In this document: positions 52,683 to 61,027 of the stretch, piece by piece | Layout of the letters: every line of letters begins with the position of its first letter | Position numbering within the stretch: position 1 is the stretch's first letter | From: Ilyobacter polytropus DSM 2926 | Lineage (GTDB): Bacteria > Fusobacteriota > Fusobacteriia > Fusobacteriales > Fusobacteriaceae | DNA length: 64,000 nucleotides | Direction of reading: 5' to 3' | Assembly: GCF_000165505.1 (NCBI RefSeq) | Contig: NC_014633.1 | Coordinates: 806,001-870,000 of the forward strand | Made by a program: the position numbers and the translations under genes | Notes under the pieces: generated by a model | The model's database searches: none | Told to the model about the DNA's origin: nothing | The model's input: the letters and a program-made list of their open reading frames with translations, nothing else

Positions 52683-53815
52683 TGAGCAAAATTAAGTTTA
52701 TGCAAGGAAACGAAGCGTGTGTTGAAGGTGCAATCGCTGCTGGAATGAAATTTTTTGCAGGATATCCTATCACACCGTCAACTGAAGTTATGGAAAAATC
52801 TGCTGAAATGCTTCCTAAAGTTGAAGGAAAATTTATTCAGATGGAAGATGAGATTGCCGGTATAGCTGCTGCAATCGGTGGATCAATTGCAGGATCAAAG
52901 TCTATGACTGCAACAAGCGGACCTGGATTCTCACTTAAAATGGAAAACCTAGGATATGCAGTAATCGCCGAGATTCCTTTAGTTGTAGTAAACGTTCAGA
53001 GAAACGGGCCAAGTACAGGTCTTCCTACATCACCATCTCAAGGAGATATGATGCAGGCTAAATGGGGAACTCACGGTGACCATCCTGTAATTGCTCTTTC
53101 ACCATCTACAGTGCAAGAGTGCTATTCTCTTACTGCTAGAGCCTTCAACCTTGCTGAAAAATATAGAATGCCTGTTCTTTTCATGCTAGATGAGGTTGTT
53201 GGACATATGAGAGAAAAAGTGGTTTTAGACACGACTCTTATTGAGGAAATAGTAGACAGAGCGAAGCCTGCAAAAGACGATGCTTCTTATCTTCCTTACG
53301 GAGTTTCAGGAGACGAACTTGTTCCTAAAATGTCTTCATTTGGGGAGGGACACAGATACCATATCACAGGTCTTGTGCATGACGAGACAGGTTTCCCTAC
53401 AAACAGTACAAAAGTAGCAGATAAGTTAATGACAAGATTAATGGATAAAGTTGAAAAAAATAAAGATGACATTATTCAGTATGAAGAGTACATGATGGAA
53501 GATGCTGAATATGTTATATTCTCTTATGGAAGTACAGCCAGATCTTCAAAGCAGGCGGTTATGGACCTTAGAGAAAAAGGTATAAAAGCAGGACTATTCA
53601 GAGCCATTACAATCTGGCCTTTCCCTGAGGATAGAATCAGAGAATTAGCTCAAAAATCAAAAGGAATTCTTGTGGCTGAGATGAACCTTGGACAGATGGT
53701 ACTTGAGGTTGAGCGTATTGCCAACGGAAGCTGTCCTGTAAAATTAATGGGTAAAGGTAACGGAGAGTTCATAAGCCCTGCTGAAATAGTTGAAAAATTT
53801 GGGGAGGTAATGTAA
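52682..53815 (+). CDS. korA: 2-oxoacid:ferredoxin oxidoreductase, alpha subunit
   Basis: A 377-residue subunit with the pyruvate-ferredoxin oxidoreductase N-terminal domain (GNEACVEGAIAAGMKFFAGY and PITPSTEVME, EDEIAGIAAAIGGSIAG, TATSGPGFSLKMENLGYA, GLPTSPSQGDMMQAKWG) followed by the domain II pyrimidine-binding region. The four-gene DABC layout and the alpha sequence fit 2-oxoglutarate (or branched-chain 2-oxoacid) oxidoreductases rather than single-chain pyruvate enzymes. It makes acyl-CoA, CO2 and reduced ferredoxin, or runs in reverse for reductive carboxylation. The exact substrate is not settled by sequence. Confidence 0.88.
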   Translation: MSKIKFMQGNEACVEGAIAAGMKFFAGYPITPSTEVMEKSAEMLPKVEGKFIQMEDEIAGIAAAIGGSIAGSKSMTATSGPGFSLKMENLGYAVIAEIPLVVVNVQRNGPSTGLPTSPSQGDMMQAKWGTHGDHPVIALSPSTVQECYSLTARAFNLAEKYRMPVLFMLDEVVGHMREKVVLDTTLIEEIVDRAKPAKDDASYLPYGVSGDELVPKMSSFGEGHRYHITGLVHDETGFPTNSTKVADKLMTRLMDKVEKNKDDIIQYEEYMMEDAEYVIFSYGSTARSSKQAVMDLREKGIKAGLFRAITIWPFPEDRIRELAQKSKGILVAEMNLGQMVLEVERIANGSCPVKLMGKGNGEFISPAEIVEKFGEVM

Positions 53816-53817
53816 TA

Positions 53818-54642
53818 ATGGATACTTGTAAAAATAAAAGCTATTATAGAGAAGATAAATTACCTCACATCTGGTGTCCTGGATGTGCTCACGGTATAGT
53901 AATGCACGCACTGGTTAACGCCATAGAAAATATAGGTCTAAATAAAGACGACGTATGTGTAGTATCTGGAATAGGATGTTCATCTAGAGCTCCTGGATAT
54001 TTAGACTTCAACACTTTACATACTACTCACGGAAGATCTCTTGCATTTGCTACAGGGATAAAGATGGCAAAACCTGGTATGAAAGTAATCGCACTAGGAG
54101 GAGACGGTGACTTCACTGCAATCGGAGGTAACCACTTAATCCATGCTGCAAGAAGAAACATCGACATCGCAGCAATTATTTTTAACAACAACATCTACGG
54201 AATGACAGGAGGTCAATTCTCTCCTACTACTCCTGTTGGTGATTATGCTACTACGACTCCAACTGGAAATATCGATCCGAACTTTGATATAGTAAAGCTT
54301 GTAGACGGTGCCGGAGCTAGTTATGTTGCAAGAGGTACTGCATATCACTTTGATGCTCTTGTAAAATTATTTGAAAATGCCATCAACCACAAAGGATTCT
54401 CTCTTGTAGAGGCAGTAAGTACTTGTCCTACAAGTTACGGAAGAAAAAACAAAGGATTCAAGGGAAATCCTGCAGCTATGCTTAAGTATATGAGAGACAA
54501 CACTGTTCCTGTGGCTGCTGTTGCAAAACTTCCAAAGGAAAAAGTAGAAGGAAAGCTTGTTATCGGAGAATTCAAAAATGAGCAGAGACCTGAGTACACA
54601 GAAGAATATCAAAAAATCATAGATAAAGTAAGAGGGGTGTAA
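53818..54642 (+). CDS. korB: 2-oxoacid:ferredoxin oxidoreductase, beta (thiamine-binding) subunit
   Basis: A 274-residue thiamine pyrophosphate subunit: IWCPGCAHGIV near residue 18, SGIGCSSRAPGY near residue 49, and the TPP motif ALGGDGDFTAIGG near residue 92 ending in FNNNIYGMTGGQ near residue 121. STCPTSYGRKN follows near residue 200. It starts 2 nt after korA and ends 3 nt before korC. Confidence 0.92.
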   Translation: MDTCKNKSYYREDKLPHIWCPGCAHGIVMHALVNAIENIGLNKDDVCVVSGIGCSSRAPGYLDFNTLHTTHGRSLAFATGIKMAKPGMKVIALGGDGDFTAIGGNHLIHAARRNIDIAAIIFNNNIYGMTGGQFSPTTPVGDYATTTPTGNIDPNFDIVKLVDGAGASYVARGTAYHFDALVKLFENAINHKGFSLVEAVSTCPTSYGRKNKGFKGNPAAMLKYMRDNTVPVAAVAKLPKEKVEGKLVIGEFKNEQRPEYTEEYQKIIDKVRGV

Positions 54643-54645
54643 GAA

Positions 54646-55167
54646 ATGGCAAAGGAAATCAGATTAAGCGGTTCAGGTGGACAGGGTCTTATTTTGGCAG
54701 GTATCATCCTTGCAGAAGCTGCCTTACATCAGGGTAAAGTAGCTGTTCAGTCACAATCTTACGGTCCTGAGGCAAGAGGAGGAGCCAGTAAGTCAGAGGT
54801 AATCATAAGTGATACTGAGATTCTTTACCCGAAGGTAAATCATTCTGATATATTTCTTTCACTGACTCAGAAATCTTTTGATACATATTCAAGTGGAAAC
54901 AAAGAAAATTGTATCATAGTAATCGATTCAAGTGTTAAGACTCCAGAAGGTTTAAATGTAGTAAAACTTCCTATTCTTGAAACAGCTAAGGAAAAAGTAG
55001 GAAACTCAATAGTTGCAAACATTGTATCTCTAGGTGCCATACAGGCAGCTACAAATATTGTAGACAGAGATGTTCTAGAAGAGACTATCCTTGGAAGAGT
55101 TCCTGCCCATGTAAAAGAATTAAATAAAAAGGCATTCCAGTCTGGTATTGATTTAGTTAAATTATAA
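54646..55167 (+). CDS. korC: 2-oxoacid:ferredoxin oxidoreductase, gamma subunit
   Basis: A 173-residue gamma domain: EIRLSGSGGQGLILAGIILAEAA at the N terminus (given in part), SYGPEARGGASKSEVIIS near residue 38 and SLGAIQAATNIV near residue 130, all typical of the POR/KOR gamma family. Start ATG follows GGGGTG. It ends the operon before a strong terminator shared with the convergent kinase gene. Confidence 0.92.
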   Translation: MAKEIRLSGSGGQGLILAGIILAEAALHQGKVAVQSQSYGPEARGGASKSEVIISDTEILYPKVNHSDIFLSLTQKSFDTYSSGNKENCIIVIDSSVKTPEGLNVVKLPILETAKEKVGNSIVANIVSLGAIQAATNIVDRDVLEETILGRVPAHVKELNKKAFQSGIDLVKL

Positions 55168-55190
55168 ATCTTATATTACTTTGAATCCAA

Positions 55191-55221
55191 AGAAAAAAGG
55201 ACTTTAAAAAGTCCTTTTTTC
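55191..55221. terminator. Bidirectional terminator between korC and the LytS-type kinase
   Basis: AGAAAAAAGGACTTT and AAAGTCCTTTTTTCT form a perfect stem; both strands carry T runs, so it can end transcripts from both convergent genes. Confidence 0.93.
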
Positions 55222-55232
55222 TATCTTATTAA

Positions 55233-56909
55233 TTACTCTTCTGCCACTGGAATACTTAAAGATACTGTAGTACCTTTATCTTTTTCACTAAATACCTGGA
55301 GACCATATTCTTCTCCAAAAATACCCTTTAATCTCATATCTACATTTTTAAACCCAACCGAGTCCCCTGTGTTTAAATCTCCATATAATAAGTCATCTAA
55401 TTTATTTTTATCGATTCCCACGCCATCATCAGAAATTTCTAAATTTACAACATTAGAATTTTTATGCCCAAACACTTTAACTATCCCGCCATTTTTTTTA
55501 GGAAGTATACCATGTTTAATTGCATTTTCTACAATCGGTTGGAGCGTCAAAGGTGGCAGAAAACAATTTAAATTTTCAGGCACATCATAAATCACTTTAA
55601 GCTTTTCTTCAAATCTAGCCATTTCTATATATACATATGATTTTACGTGATTAATTTCAGTCTGAAGATCAACCATATCTTTTCTTAAATTAAGGGATCT
55701 TCTGTAAAAGTCACTCAAATGTATTATTAAATTTCTGGATTTTTCGACATCAATTCTACACAGAGATCCTATCACTGTGAGAGAATTAAATAAAAAATGA
55801 GGATTTATCTGTGCCTGAAGAATTTTTAATTCTGATTGCTCCAATAATTTCGAATCATTTTCAAGCTTGGTTAGAGTCAATTGAGTTGAAAATAATTTGG
55901 CTAATCCATTTCCAATTTCTAAATCTACAGAACTCATAGACCTAGATAACTTTTTATATAATTCAAGAATTCCAATAACTTTTCCATTTTCTTTTAGAGG
56001 CAACATAAGAAGAGTATATGGTGTTTTTTTCTCGTTTTTTATATCTATGTATACATCAACAACAAGAGGTTTACCACTCTCAGTTACATAAGCGATATTA
56101 GTAAGTTCTTCTTTGATCTCATCTTTTATTCCAAAACCAGTATGAGCTACTAAAACTCCAGACTCCATTATCCTAACTATATCAAATTCAGTCATTTCGT
56201 ATATGACTTCAGATACCTTTTTTACATTGTCAGAACATAAACCATTTTTTAAAAACGGTAAAGCTTTATCAACTGTTTTAAGAGTGAGATTTGATTGATA
56301 GGCTATCATTTTTTCCTGTTCTTTAAATATATTTTCAATTATCATAAACAAAAGTGCCAGTCCAACTGAATTAATGATTATCATAGGCAGCCAGACATTA
56401 CTGACAAATTCCAGAGCTTTTTCAAAGGGTTTAGAAATCAAAAGAACAGAGACTTTTCTCATTAGTTCTGCTATTGTTCCAGTCAGTGCTGCATAGACCC
56501 ATTTATTGTTTCTGTTACGTATAAAAACACCCATCACACCTGCCATAAGACCTTCAAATATAGTAGATACAGCACAGGCAAGACCTGTAAACTCCCCACT
56601 TTTTATAAGACCTCTGTGTACACCAGCAATCACACCAGATAACAGACCTACGAAGGGACCCCCTATAAGTCCACCTGTAGCCACACCTATAATCCGTGTA
56701 TTTATAAGTCCGCCATAATATTCAAAACTAAAATACGTTCCCACTATACCAAAAATTCCAAAAACAATTGACAATAATATTTTATCAGATAAATTGATAT
56801 TTTTTTTGGCAACTAAACTTCTAAAGGGTTTTAATCTCGATAATACAAAGGCAAATATAAATAAAATCCCTAATTTATTTCCAAGCAAAGTTATTAAATC
56901 CAGCTCCAT
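55233..56909 (-). CDS. LytS-type sensor histidine kinase
   Basis: A 558-residue membrane kinase. The first ~205 residues hold about six hydrophobic helices of the 5TM-5TMR_LYT type (NTRIIGVATGGLIGGPFVGL near residue 72). A GAF-like domain follows (about 215-345), then a HisKA_7TM-like dimerisation segment with the phospho-accepting QINPHFLFNSL near residue 372 and a HATPase domain (LQPIVENAIKHG near residue 452, ISDDGVGID near residue 490). Known relatives sense envelope state or external carboxylates/pyruvate. The expected partner is the LytTR regulator at 51228-51983; kinase and regulator flank korDABC instead of being adjacent. Start ATG follows AAAGGGG. Confidence 0.92.
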   Translation of the reverse strand: MELDLITLLGNKLGILFIFAFVLSRLKPFRSLVAKKNINLSDKILLSIVFGIFGIVGTYFSFEYYGGLINTRIIGVATGGLIGGPFVGLLSGVIAGVHRGLIKSGEFTGLACAVSTIFEGLMAGVMGVFIRNRNNKWVYAALTGTIAELMRKVSVLLISKPFEKALEFVSNVWLPMIIINSVGLALLFMIIENIFKEQEKMIAYQSNLTLKTVDKALPFLKNGLCSDNVKKVSEVIYEMTEFDIVRIMESGVLVAHTGFGIKDEIKEELTNIAYVTESGKPLVVDVYIDIKNEKKTPYTLLMLPLKENGKVIGILELYKKLSRSMSSVDLEIGNGLAKLFSTQLTLTKLENDSKLLEQSELKILQAQINPHFLFNSLTVIGSLCRIDVEKSRNLIIHLSDFYRRSLNLRKDMVDLQTEINHVKSYVYIEMARFEEKLKVIYDVPENLNCFLPPLTLQPIVENAIKHGILPKKNGGIVKVFGHKNSNVVNLEISDDGVGIDKNKLDDLLYGDLNTGDSVGFKNVDMRLKGIFGEEYGLQVFSEKDKGTTVSLSIPVAEE

Positions 56910-57016
56910 TTTAGACCCCTTTCAAAAATTAACATCAATTGCAATTACTCAATATATTACTCTATAGCCTAATTATATCATAATATTCGTATAAATGCTT
57001 TTTTAGGTCTCCCCGA

Positions 57017-57059
57017 TAAAAAAACCTTCCTAATTAACCTTTTAATAATTAGGAAGGTT
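57017..57059 (-). terminator. Terminator after bioC
   Basis: AACCTTCCTAATTA and TAATTAGGAAGGTT form a 14-bp perfect stem with a 9-nt loop, followed on the minus strand by a T run. Confidence 0.92.
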
Positions 57060-57072
57060 GATATTTTTATAT

Positions 57073-57852
57073 TTAATAATTCTTACCTAAGATCATGTAT
57101 ATCAGGTGATTAGTAACCTCTATACTGTCTCCAGAACAGTAATTTTTCCTATACTCATCTTCTAGCCTGTTAAATTTGTCCCGGGTAAAAGGTTTACTAT
57201 TGGACAAAGCACTATTGGCACCTATACCCTTTATCATTTTTAAAAAATCCATCACGCAGTGATAATTTTCCTTTATCCTTTCCTCTTCAGCAGCAAGTAT
57301 CTTGTATTTGTCATCCAAAACTTTTTTTAGATCTTCAAGGGATATGAAGTTTTGCGAATATTCCAAGTCTGGATCAATGGACTTAAGACTTTCCCTTAGC
57401 TCAAAGTATGTATCCTTACCAAAGGTTGAAAATAAAATGAGCCCACCAGGTTTGAGAAAAGAGTCTAAATGATCAAACAGCCCCTTTTTATTTTGTATCC
57501 ACTGAAATGTAGCATTGGAGAAAATAAGATCATATTTTTTTTGAGGTTGATATTTTTCAATATCCTCCACTATAAAATTCAAATTTTCTTTAGAACCTAT
57601 TTTATCCTTGACATTTTTTATCATATCATGAGATATGTCTAAAAAATCTATGTTTGAATTAGGAAATTTATTCAGTATTTTTTCTGAAAATATACCTGTT
57701 CCGCATCCTATCTCAAGTATATTAAAAACTTCTTCTGAATCTTCAATAAATATGCCTAATTTATCAGCCATGTGTCTTTGGATTAAAGCGTATTCGTCAT
57801 AGGTTTTAGCACCTTTGGAAAAATTTCGATTCACTTTTTTCTTATCAATCAT
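57073..57852 (-). CDS. bioC: Malonyl-ACP O-methyltransferase
   Basis: BioC methylates malonyl-ACP to begin biotin synthesis through the fatty acid machinery. The 259-residue SAM enzyme has VNRNFSKGAKTYDEYALIQ at the N terminus (the BioC signature), ILEIGCGTGIFSEKIL near residue 45 (motif I), LIFSNATFQWIQNK near residue 108 and LKPGGLILFSTFG near residue 133. It follows bioB by 20 nt on the same strand, supporting the biotin role over a general methyltransferase. Confidence 0.9.
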   Translation of the reverse strand: MIDKKKVNRNFSKGAKTYDEYALIQRHMADKLGIFIEDSEEVFNILEIGCGTGIFSEKILNKFPNSNIDFLDISHDMIKNVKDKIGSKENLNFIVEDIEKYQPQKKYDLIFSNATFQWIQNKKGLFDHLDSFLKPGGLILFSTFGKDTYFELRESLKSIDPDLEYSQNFISLEDLKKVLDDKYKILAAEEERIKENYHCVMDFLKMIKGIGANSALSNSKPFTRDKFNRLEDEYRKNYCSGDSIEVTNHLIYMILGKNY

Positions 57853-57872
57853 AGGTATTCCCCTTTTCTAAA

Positions 57873-58838
57873 TTATGACCACATTTTTTTTATATTTTCA
57901 ATGAATGCAAAATCTTCTTCAGCAGTTCTTCCCTTAACTGTAAGATAACCTCCTACGAGCATCCCATTAGCACCACTCATAAAAGCCATCCCCATAAAGT
58001 CTTTTAAGATTCCTTCTCTTCCTGCGCCTATTTTAATAACTTTATCTTTGAATATTATCCTGTAAACAGCTATAGTTTTGAGTATTTCATCCATAGAAAG
58101 GTGTTCTCTGTCTCCTAAAGGCGTCCCCTCTATAGGATTCAAAATATTTATAGGTATCCCGTCTACCTCCAACTCTTTTAGTGTAAAGGCCATGTCTATC
58201 CTGTCCTCCCAGGTCTCACCCATGCCGATTATACCGCCACTGCATACTTCCATACCTATTTTCTTAGCAGCTTTTATAGTTTCTAGTCTGTCATCTATCT
58301 TATGTGTTGTTGCCACTATTTTGTTGTAAGCACTTATAGAAGTCTGCATGTTGCTATGAAACCTAGTTACACCAGTATCTTTCAGTTCTTTTAGTTCATT
58401 TTCATCAAGGAGACCTATAGAACAGCAGATATTTGTATTTATGTTTTCTTCTTTAGCATCTCTTACAAAATCTTTTATACTGTCAAATTCTTCAGATCCT
58501 TTTTTTATACTTCTTCCACTTGTTACCAGTCCAAATTTACTGCTTCCAAGCTGTTCTGCTCTTTTATATTCAGACATGAGAGTGTCTTTTTCTTTCAAAT
58601 CATAGGTTGTAAGGTTGGTATTATAGTGAGCCGACTGGGCACAAAATTTACAGTCTTCTTCACATTCTCCTGATTTTGCATTGGAAATGGTACAGGTATG
58701 AATGGTGTTTCCACAATATTTTTCTCTTATTTCATTTGCAACGGAAAAAAGCTCATTTAATTTGGATCCTTTTACTTTAAAAAGCTCTAAGGCTTCCTCT
58801 TTTGTTATATCTTCATTTATAAATCTCTTTAAATTCAT
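57873..58838 (-). CDS. bioB: Biotin synthase
   Basis: BioB is the radical-SAM enzyme that inserts sulfur into dethiobiotin. At 321 residues it has the cluster-binding CX3CX2C as Cys59, Cys63 and Cys66 in GECEEDCKFCAQSAHY, and NINTNICCSIGLL, RFHSNMQTS, CSGGIIGMGE and PINILNPIEGTPL in the expected order. Biotin is needed by MmdC encoded just upstream in the window, and the proximity of bioB-bioC to the mmd genes may reflect this demand. An AAGGAG box lies 14 nt before the ATG, a rather long spacing. Confidence 0.95.
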   Translation of the reverse strand: MNLKRFINEDITKEEALELFKVKGSKLNELFSVANEIREKYCGNTIHTCTISNAKSGECEEDCKFCAQSAHYNTNLTTYDLKEKDTLMSEYKRAEQLGSSKFGLVTSGRSIKKGSEEFDSIKDFVRDAKEENINTNICCSIGLLDENELKELKDTGVTRFHSNMQTSISAYNKIVATTHKIDDRLETIKAAKKIGMEVCSGGIIGMGETWEDRIDMAFTLKELEVDGIPINILNPIEGTPLGDREHLSMDEILKTIAVYRIIFKDKVIKIGAGREGILKDFMGMAFMSGANGMLVGGYLTVKGRTAEEDFAFIENIKKMWS

Positions 58839-58863
58839 AAGTTCCCAACGACTCCTTCACAGT

Positions 58864-58911
58864 TTAAAAAAATTCCCTCAAAAGAGCCCTTAAAGCTGCA
58901 TTTGAGGGAAT
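58864..58911 (-). terminator. Terminator after mmdB
   Basis: Minus strand ATTCCCTCAAA and TTTGAGGGAAT pair (11 bp) around an 18-nt loop and are followed by seven T. It ends the mmd operon before bioB. Confidence 0.9.
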
Positions 58912-58920
58912 CTGTAAATT

Positions 58921-60108
58921 TTATCCAAATAATGAAAGTAGTACACCTGCAGATACTGCAGATCCTATTACTCCTGCAACGTTTGGTCCCATTGCATGCA
59001 TCAGTAGGAAGTTTGATGGGTCAGCTTTCTGTCCCACTACCTGTGATACCCTTGCTGCCATTGGTACTGCAGATACTCCTGCAGATCCTAGTAATGGATT
59101 TATAGGGGTCTTGCTCATCTTATTCATAAGCTTAGCAAGAAGTACTCCTGATCCTGTTCCTATTCCAAAGGCAACTACTCCTAGTGCTAGGATAGCTAGA
59201 GTTTCTACTTTTAGGAAGGCTTCAGCTGTTGCTGTTGCTCCAACTGTTACACCTAGGAAGATTGTGATAATGTTGATAAGCGCATTCTTTGCTGTATCTT
59301 CTAGTCTTCCTACTACTCCACATTCTCTGAATAGGTTTCCAAGCATTAACATTCCGATTAGAGTTGCTGCTGGAGGTACTATTAGAGATACTATGATAGT
59401 AACTACGATAGGGAAGATTACCTTCTCTTTCTTTGTTACCATTCTTAGTTGAGACATCTTTATCTTTCTCTCTTTTTCACTTGTAAGAGCTGTCATGATA
59501 GGCGGCTGAATGATTGGTACAAGCGCCATATATGAATAAGCTGCTACAGCTATTGGTCCCATTAGGTGCGGAGCCAGTTTTGAAGAAAGGAAGATCGCAG
59601 TAGGTCCATCTGCTCCTCCGATAATTCCGATTGAAGCTGCTTCCTGAGCTGTAAACAGTCCAGAACCTATAGCTCCTAAGAAAGTAACGAAGATACCAAA
59701 CTGAGCTGCTGCTCCAAGAAGAAGTGATTTAGGATTTGCAATTAACGGACCAAAGTCTGTCATCGCCCCTACACCCATAAAGATTAATGGAGGGAATATT
59801 CCCAAGTGATCTCCTTGGAATAAGTAATAAAGTAATCCTCCAGGTTCTGCTGTATGAACTACATACTGCACAGCTCCTGAAGCTGTTATATGCTCTTTTA
59901 CTTCCATTAAAGGCTCTGCCATCATACCTGCAAATGGAAGGTTAGTAAGAAGCATTCCGAAAGAGATAGGAACCAATAATAGAGGCTCAAATCCTTTTAC
60001 TATAGCAAGGTAAAGGAAAATACAGGCAACTATCATCATTAAGATGGAACCTATATTTATACCATAAAAACCTGTACTAGTATAAAAATCCATTAAAGCT
60101 TGTAACAT
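58921..60108 (-). CDS. mmdB: Na+-translocating methylmalonyl-CoA decarboxylase, beta subunit
   Basis: The membrane subunit that decarboxylates carboxybiotin and pumps Na+ outward. The 395-residue protein has about nine to eleven hydrophobic helices; [22 protein letters not shown] near residue 90 (given in part), the conserved [22 protein letters not shown] near residue 177 (in part), and [20 protein letters not shown] near residue 340 are signatures of the OadB/MmdB/GcdB family, including the Na+-binding aspartate in GADGPT. Sequence alone does not separate oxaloacetate from methylmalonyl-CoA enzymes; the adjacent epimerase and meaB genes favour methylmalonyl-CoA. Confidence 0.93.
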   Translation of the reverse strand: MLQALMDFYTSTGFYGINIGSILMMIVACIFLYLAIVKGFEPLLLVPISFGMLLTNLPFAGMMAEPLMEVKEHITASGAVQYVVHTAEPGGLLYYLFQGDHLGIFPPLIFMGVGAMTDFGPLIANPKSLLLGAAAQFGIFVTFLGAIGSGLFTAQEAASIGIIGGADGPTAIFLSSKLAPHLMGPIAVAAYSYMALVPIIQPPIMTALTSEKERKIKMSQLRMVTKKEKVIFPIVVTIIVSLIVPPAATLIGMLMLGNLFRECGVVGRLEDTAKNALINIITIFLGVTVGATATAEAFLKVETLAILALGVVAFGIGTGSGVLLAKLMNKMSKTPINPLLGSAGVSAVPMAARVSQVVGQKADPSNFLLMHAMGPNVAGVIGSAVSAGVLLSLFG

Positions 60109-60129
60109 AACAATTGTCCCCCTCTAGAT

Positions 60130-60525
60130 TTAAGATAATACTACTAGTATATCTCCTGCATTAACTGAAGCACCTTGCTGCACTCTTACTTCAGAAACTG
60201 TTCCGTCATGAGGAGCCATAATTTCATTTTCCATTTTCATTGCTTCTAATACTACTAAGATGTCACCTTTAGAAACTTTTGCTCCTGCGTGGCATCCTAC
60301 GTTGATTATTGTACCAGGCATAGGTGCAGTTACTGTATTTGTTCCTGCTCCTGCCCCTGCTGCAGTAGTTACTGGTTTTGGTGCTGCTGCTGGCTTTGGT
60401 GCTGCTGGCTTTGGCGCTGCTGGCGCTGCTGCAGGTCTTGCTGCTGGTGCAGAAGATACTCCTCCGATTTCTTCTACTGCTACATCATACTCATTTCCAT
60501 TAACTACTATTTTGAAGTTTTTCAT
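60130..60525 (-). CDS. mmdC: Methylmalonyl-CoA decarboxylase, biotin carrier subunit
   Basis: A 131-residue biotin carboxyl carrier protein. An N-terminal ~20-residue segment is followed by a flexible Ala/Pro/Lys linker (about residues 24-62) and a biotinyl domain with APMPGTI and EAMKMEN, where Lys97 is the biotin attachment site. It carries CO2 from MmdA to MmdB. The Ala/Pro linker makes this stretch much GC-richer than its surroundings and creates spurious long frames on the other strand. Start ATG follows AGGGAGG. Confidence 0.94.
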   Translation of the reverse strand: MKNFKIVVNGNEYDVAVEEIGGVSSAPAARPAAAPAAPKPAAPKPAAAPKPVTTAAGAGAGTNTVTAPMPGTIINVGCHAGAKVSKGDILVVLEAMKMENEIMAPHDGTVSEVRVQQGASVNAGDILVVLS

Positions 60526-60587
60526 AATTTAATTTTTCCTCCCTAAGATTCATTTAAAATCAAAATGTTTTTTTAATCTACTAAAAA

Positions 60588-61004
60588 TTAAAATCTTGTG
60601 CTCATCTGATCTACAATACCTGCTTTTCCCCATGCTGGAGCAGCATCTGCAACTCTTCTGATGTTTCTTACAACAAGGTTACTTGTTGAAGTTCCTAACT
60701 GAGCCGCTACTGCAGCAGCTATTACAGCCACTAGCTCTTCATCATTTGTTGCAACCTCTTCTTCCTGTACTGGTGCAGATTGAGCAGGTGTTGCAGATGG
60801 TGTACTCTCTGCTACTGGTTTTGGCTTTTCAGCCATAACGCTTGTCATAAATCCTATTAAATACATTATAAATATAAGTGCTAACACTGTGATACCCATT
60901 CCTAGTATTACAGTTACACCTACACCCATCATTTTATCCCCGGCACTAAGGGATTTGATGGTTTCAGGATTACCAAACAACTTCATAAGTTCTGCAATAT
61001 TCAT
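60588..61004 (-). CDS. mmdD: Methylmalonyl-CoA decarboxylase, delta subunit
   Basis: A 138-residue OadG/MmdD-type subunit: one membrane helix near residues 25-52 (MMGVGVTVILGMGITVLALI, continuing), a Pro/Ala/Ser linker with acidic residues (about 58-85), then a C-terminal domain with ELVAVIAAAVAAQLG and the tail RNIRRVADAAPAWGKAGIVDQ. By family knowledge it anchors and stabilises the complex between MmdA and MmdB. It lies between mmdA and mmdC, the order A-D-C-B known from Propionigenium modestum. Confidence 0.9.
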   Translation of the reverse strand: MNIAELMKLFGNPETIKSLSAGDKMMGVGVTVILGMGITVLALIFIMYLIGFMTSVMAEKPKPVAESTPSATPAQSAPVQEEEVATNDEELVAVIAAAVAAQLGTSTSNLVVRNIRRVADAAPAWGKAGIVDQMSTRF

Positions 61005-61027
61005 CTATTCATCACTCCAATTGGTTT

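Noticed and set aside
60260-60546. Two plus-strand frames rich in Ala or in Cys/Trp
   Set aside because: They are shadows of the Ala/Pro/Lys-coding linker of mmdC on the other strand.
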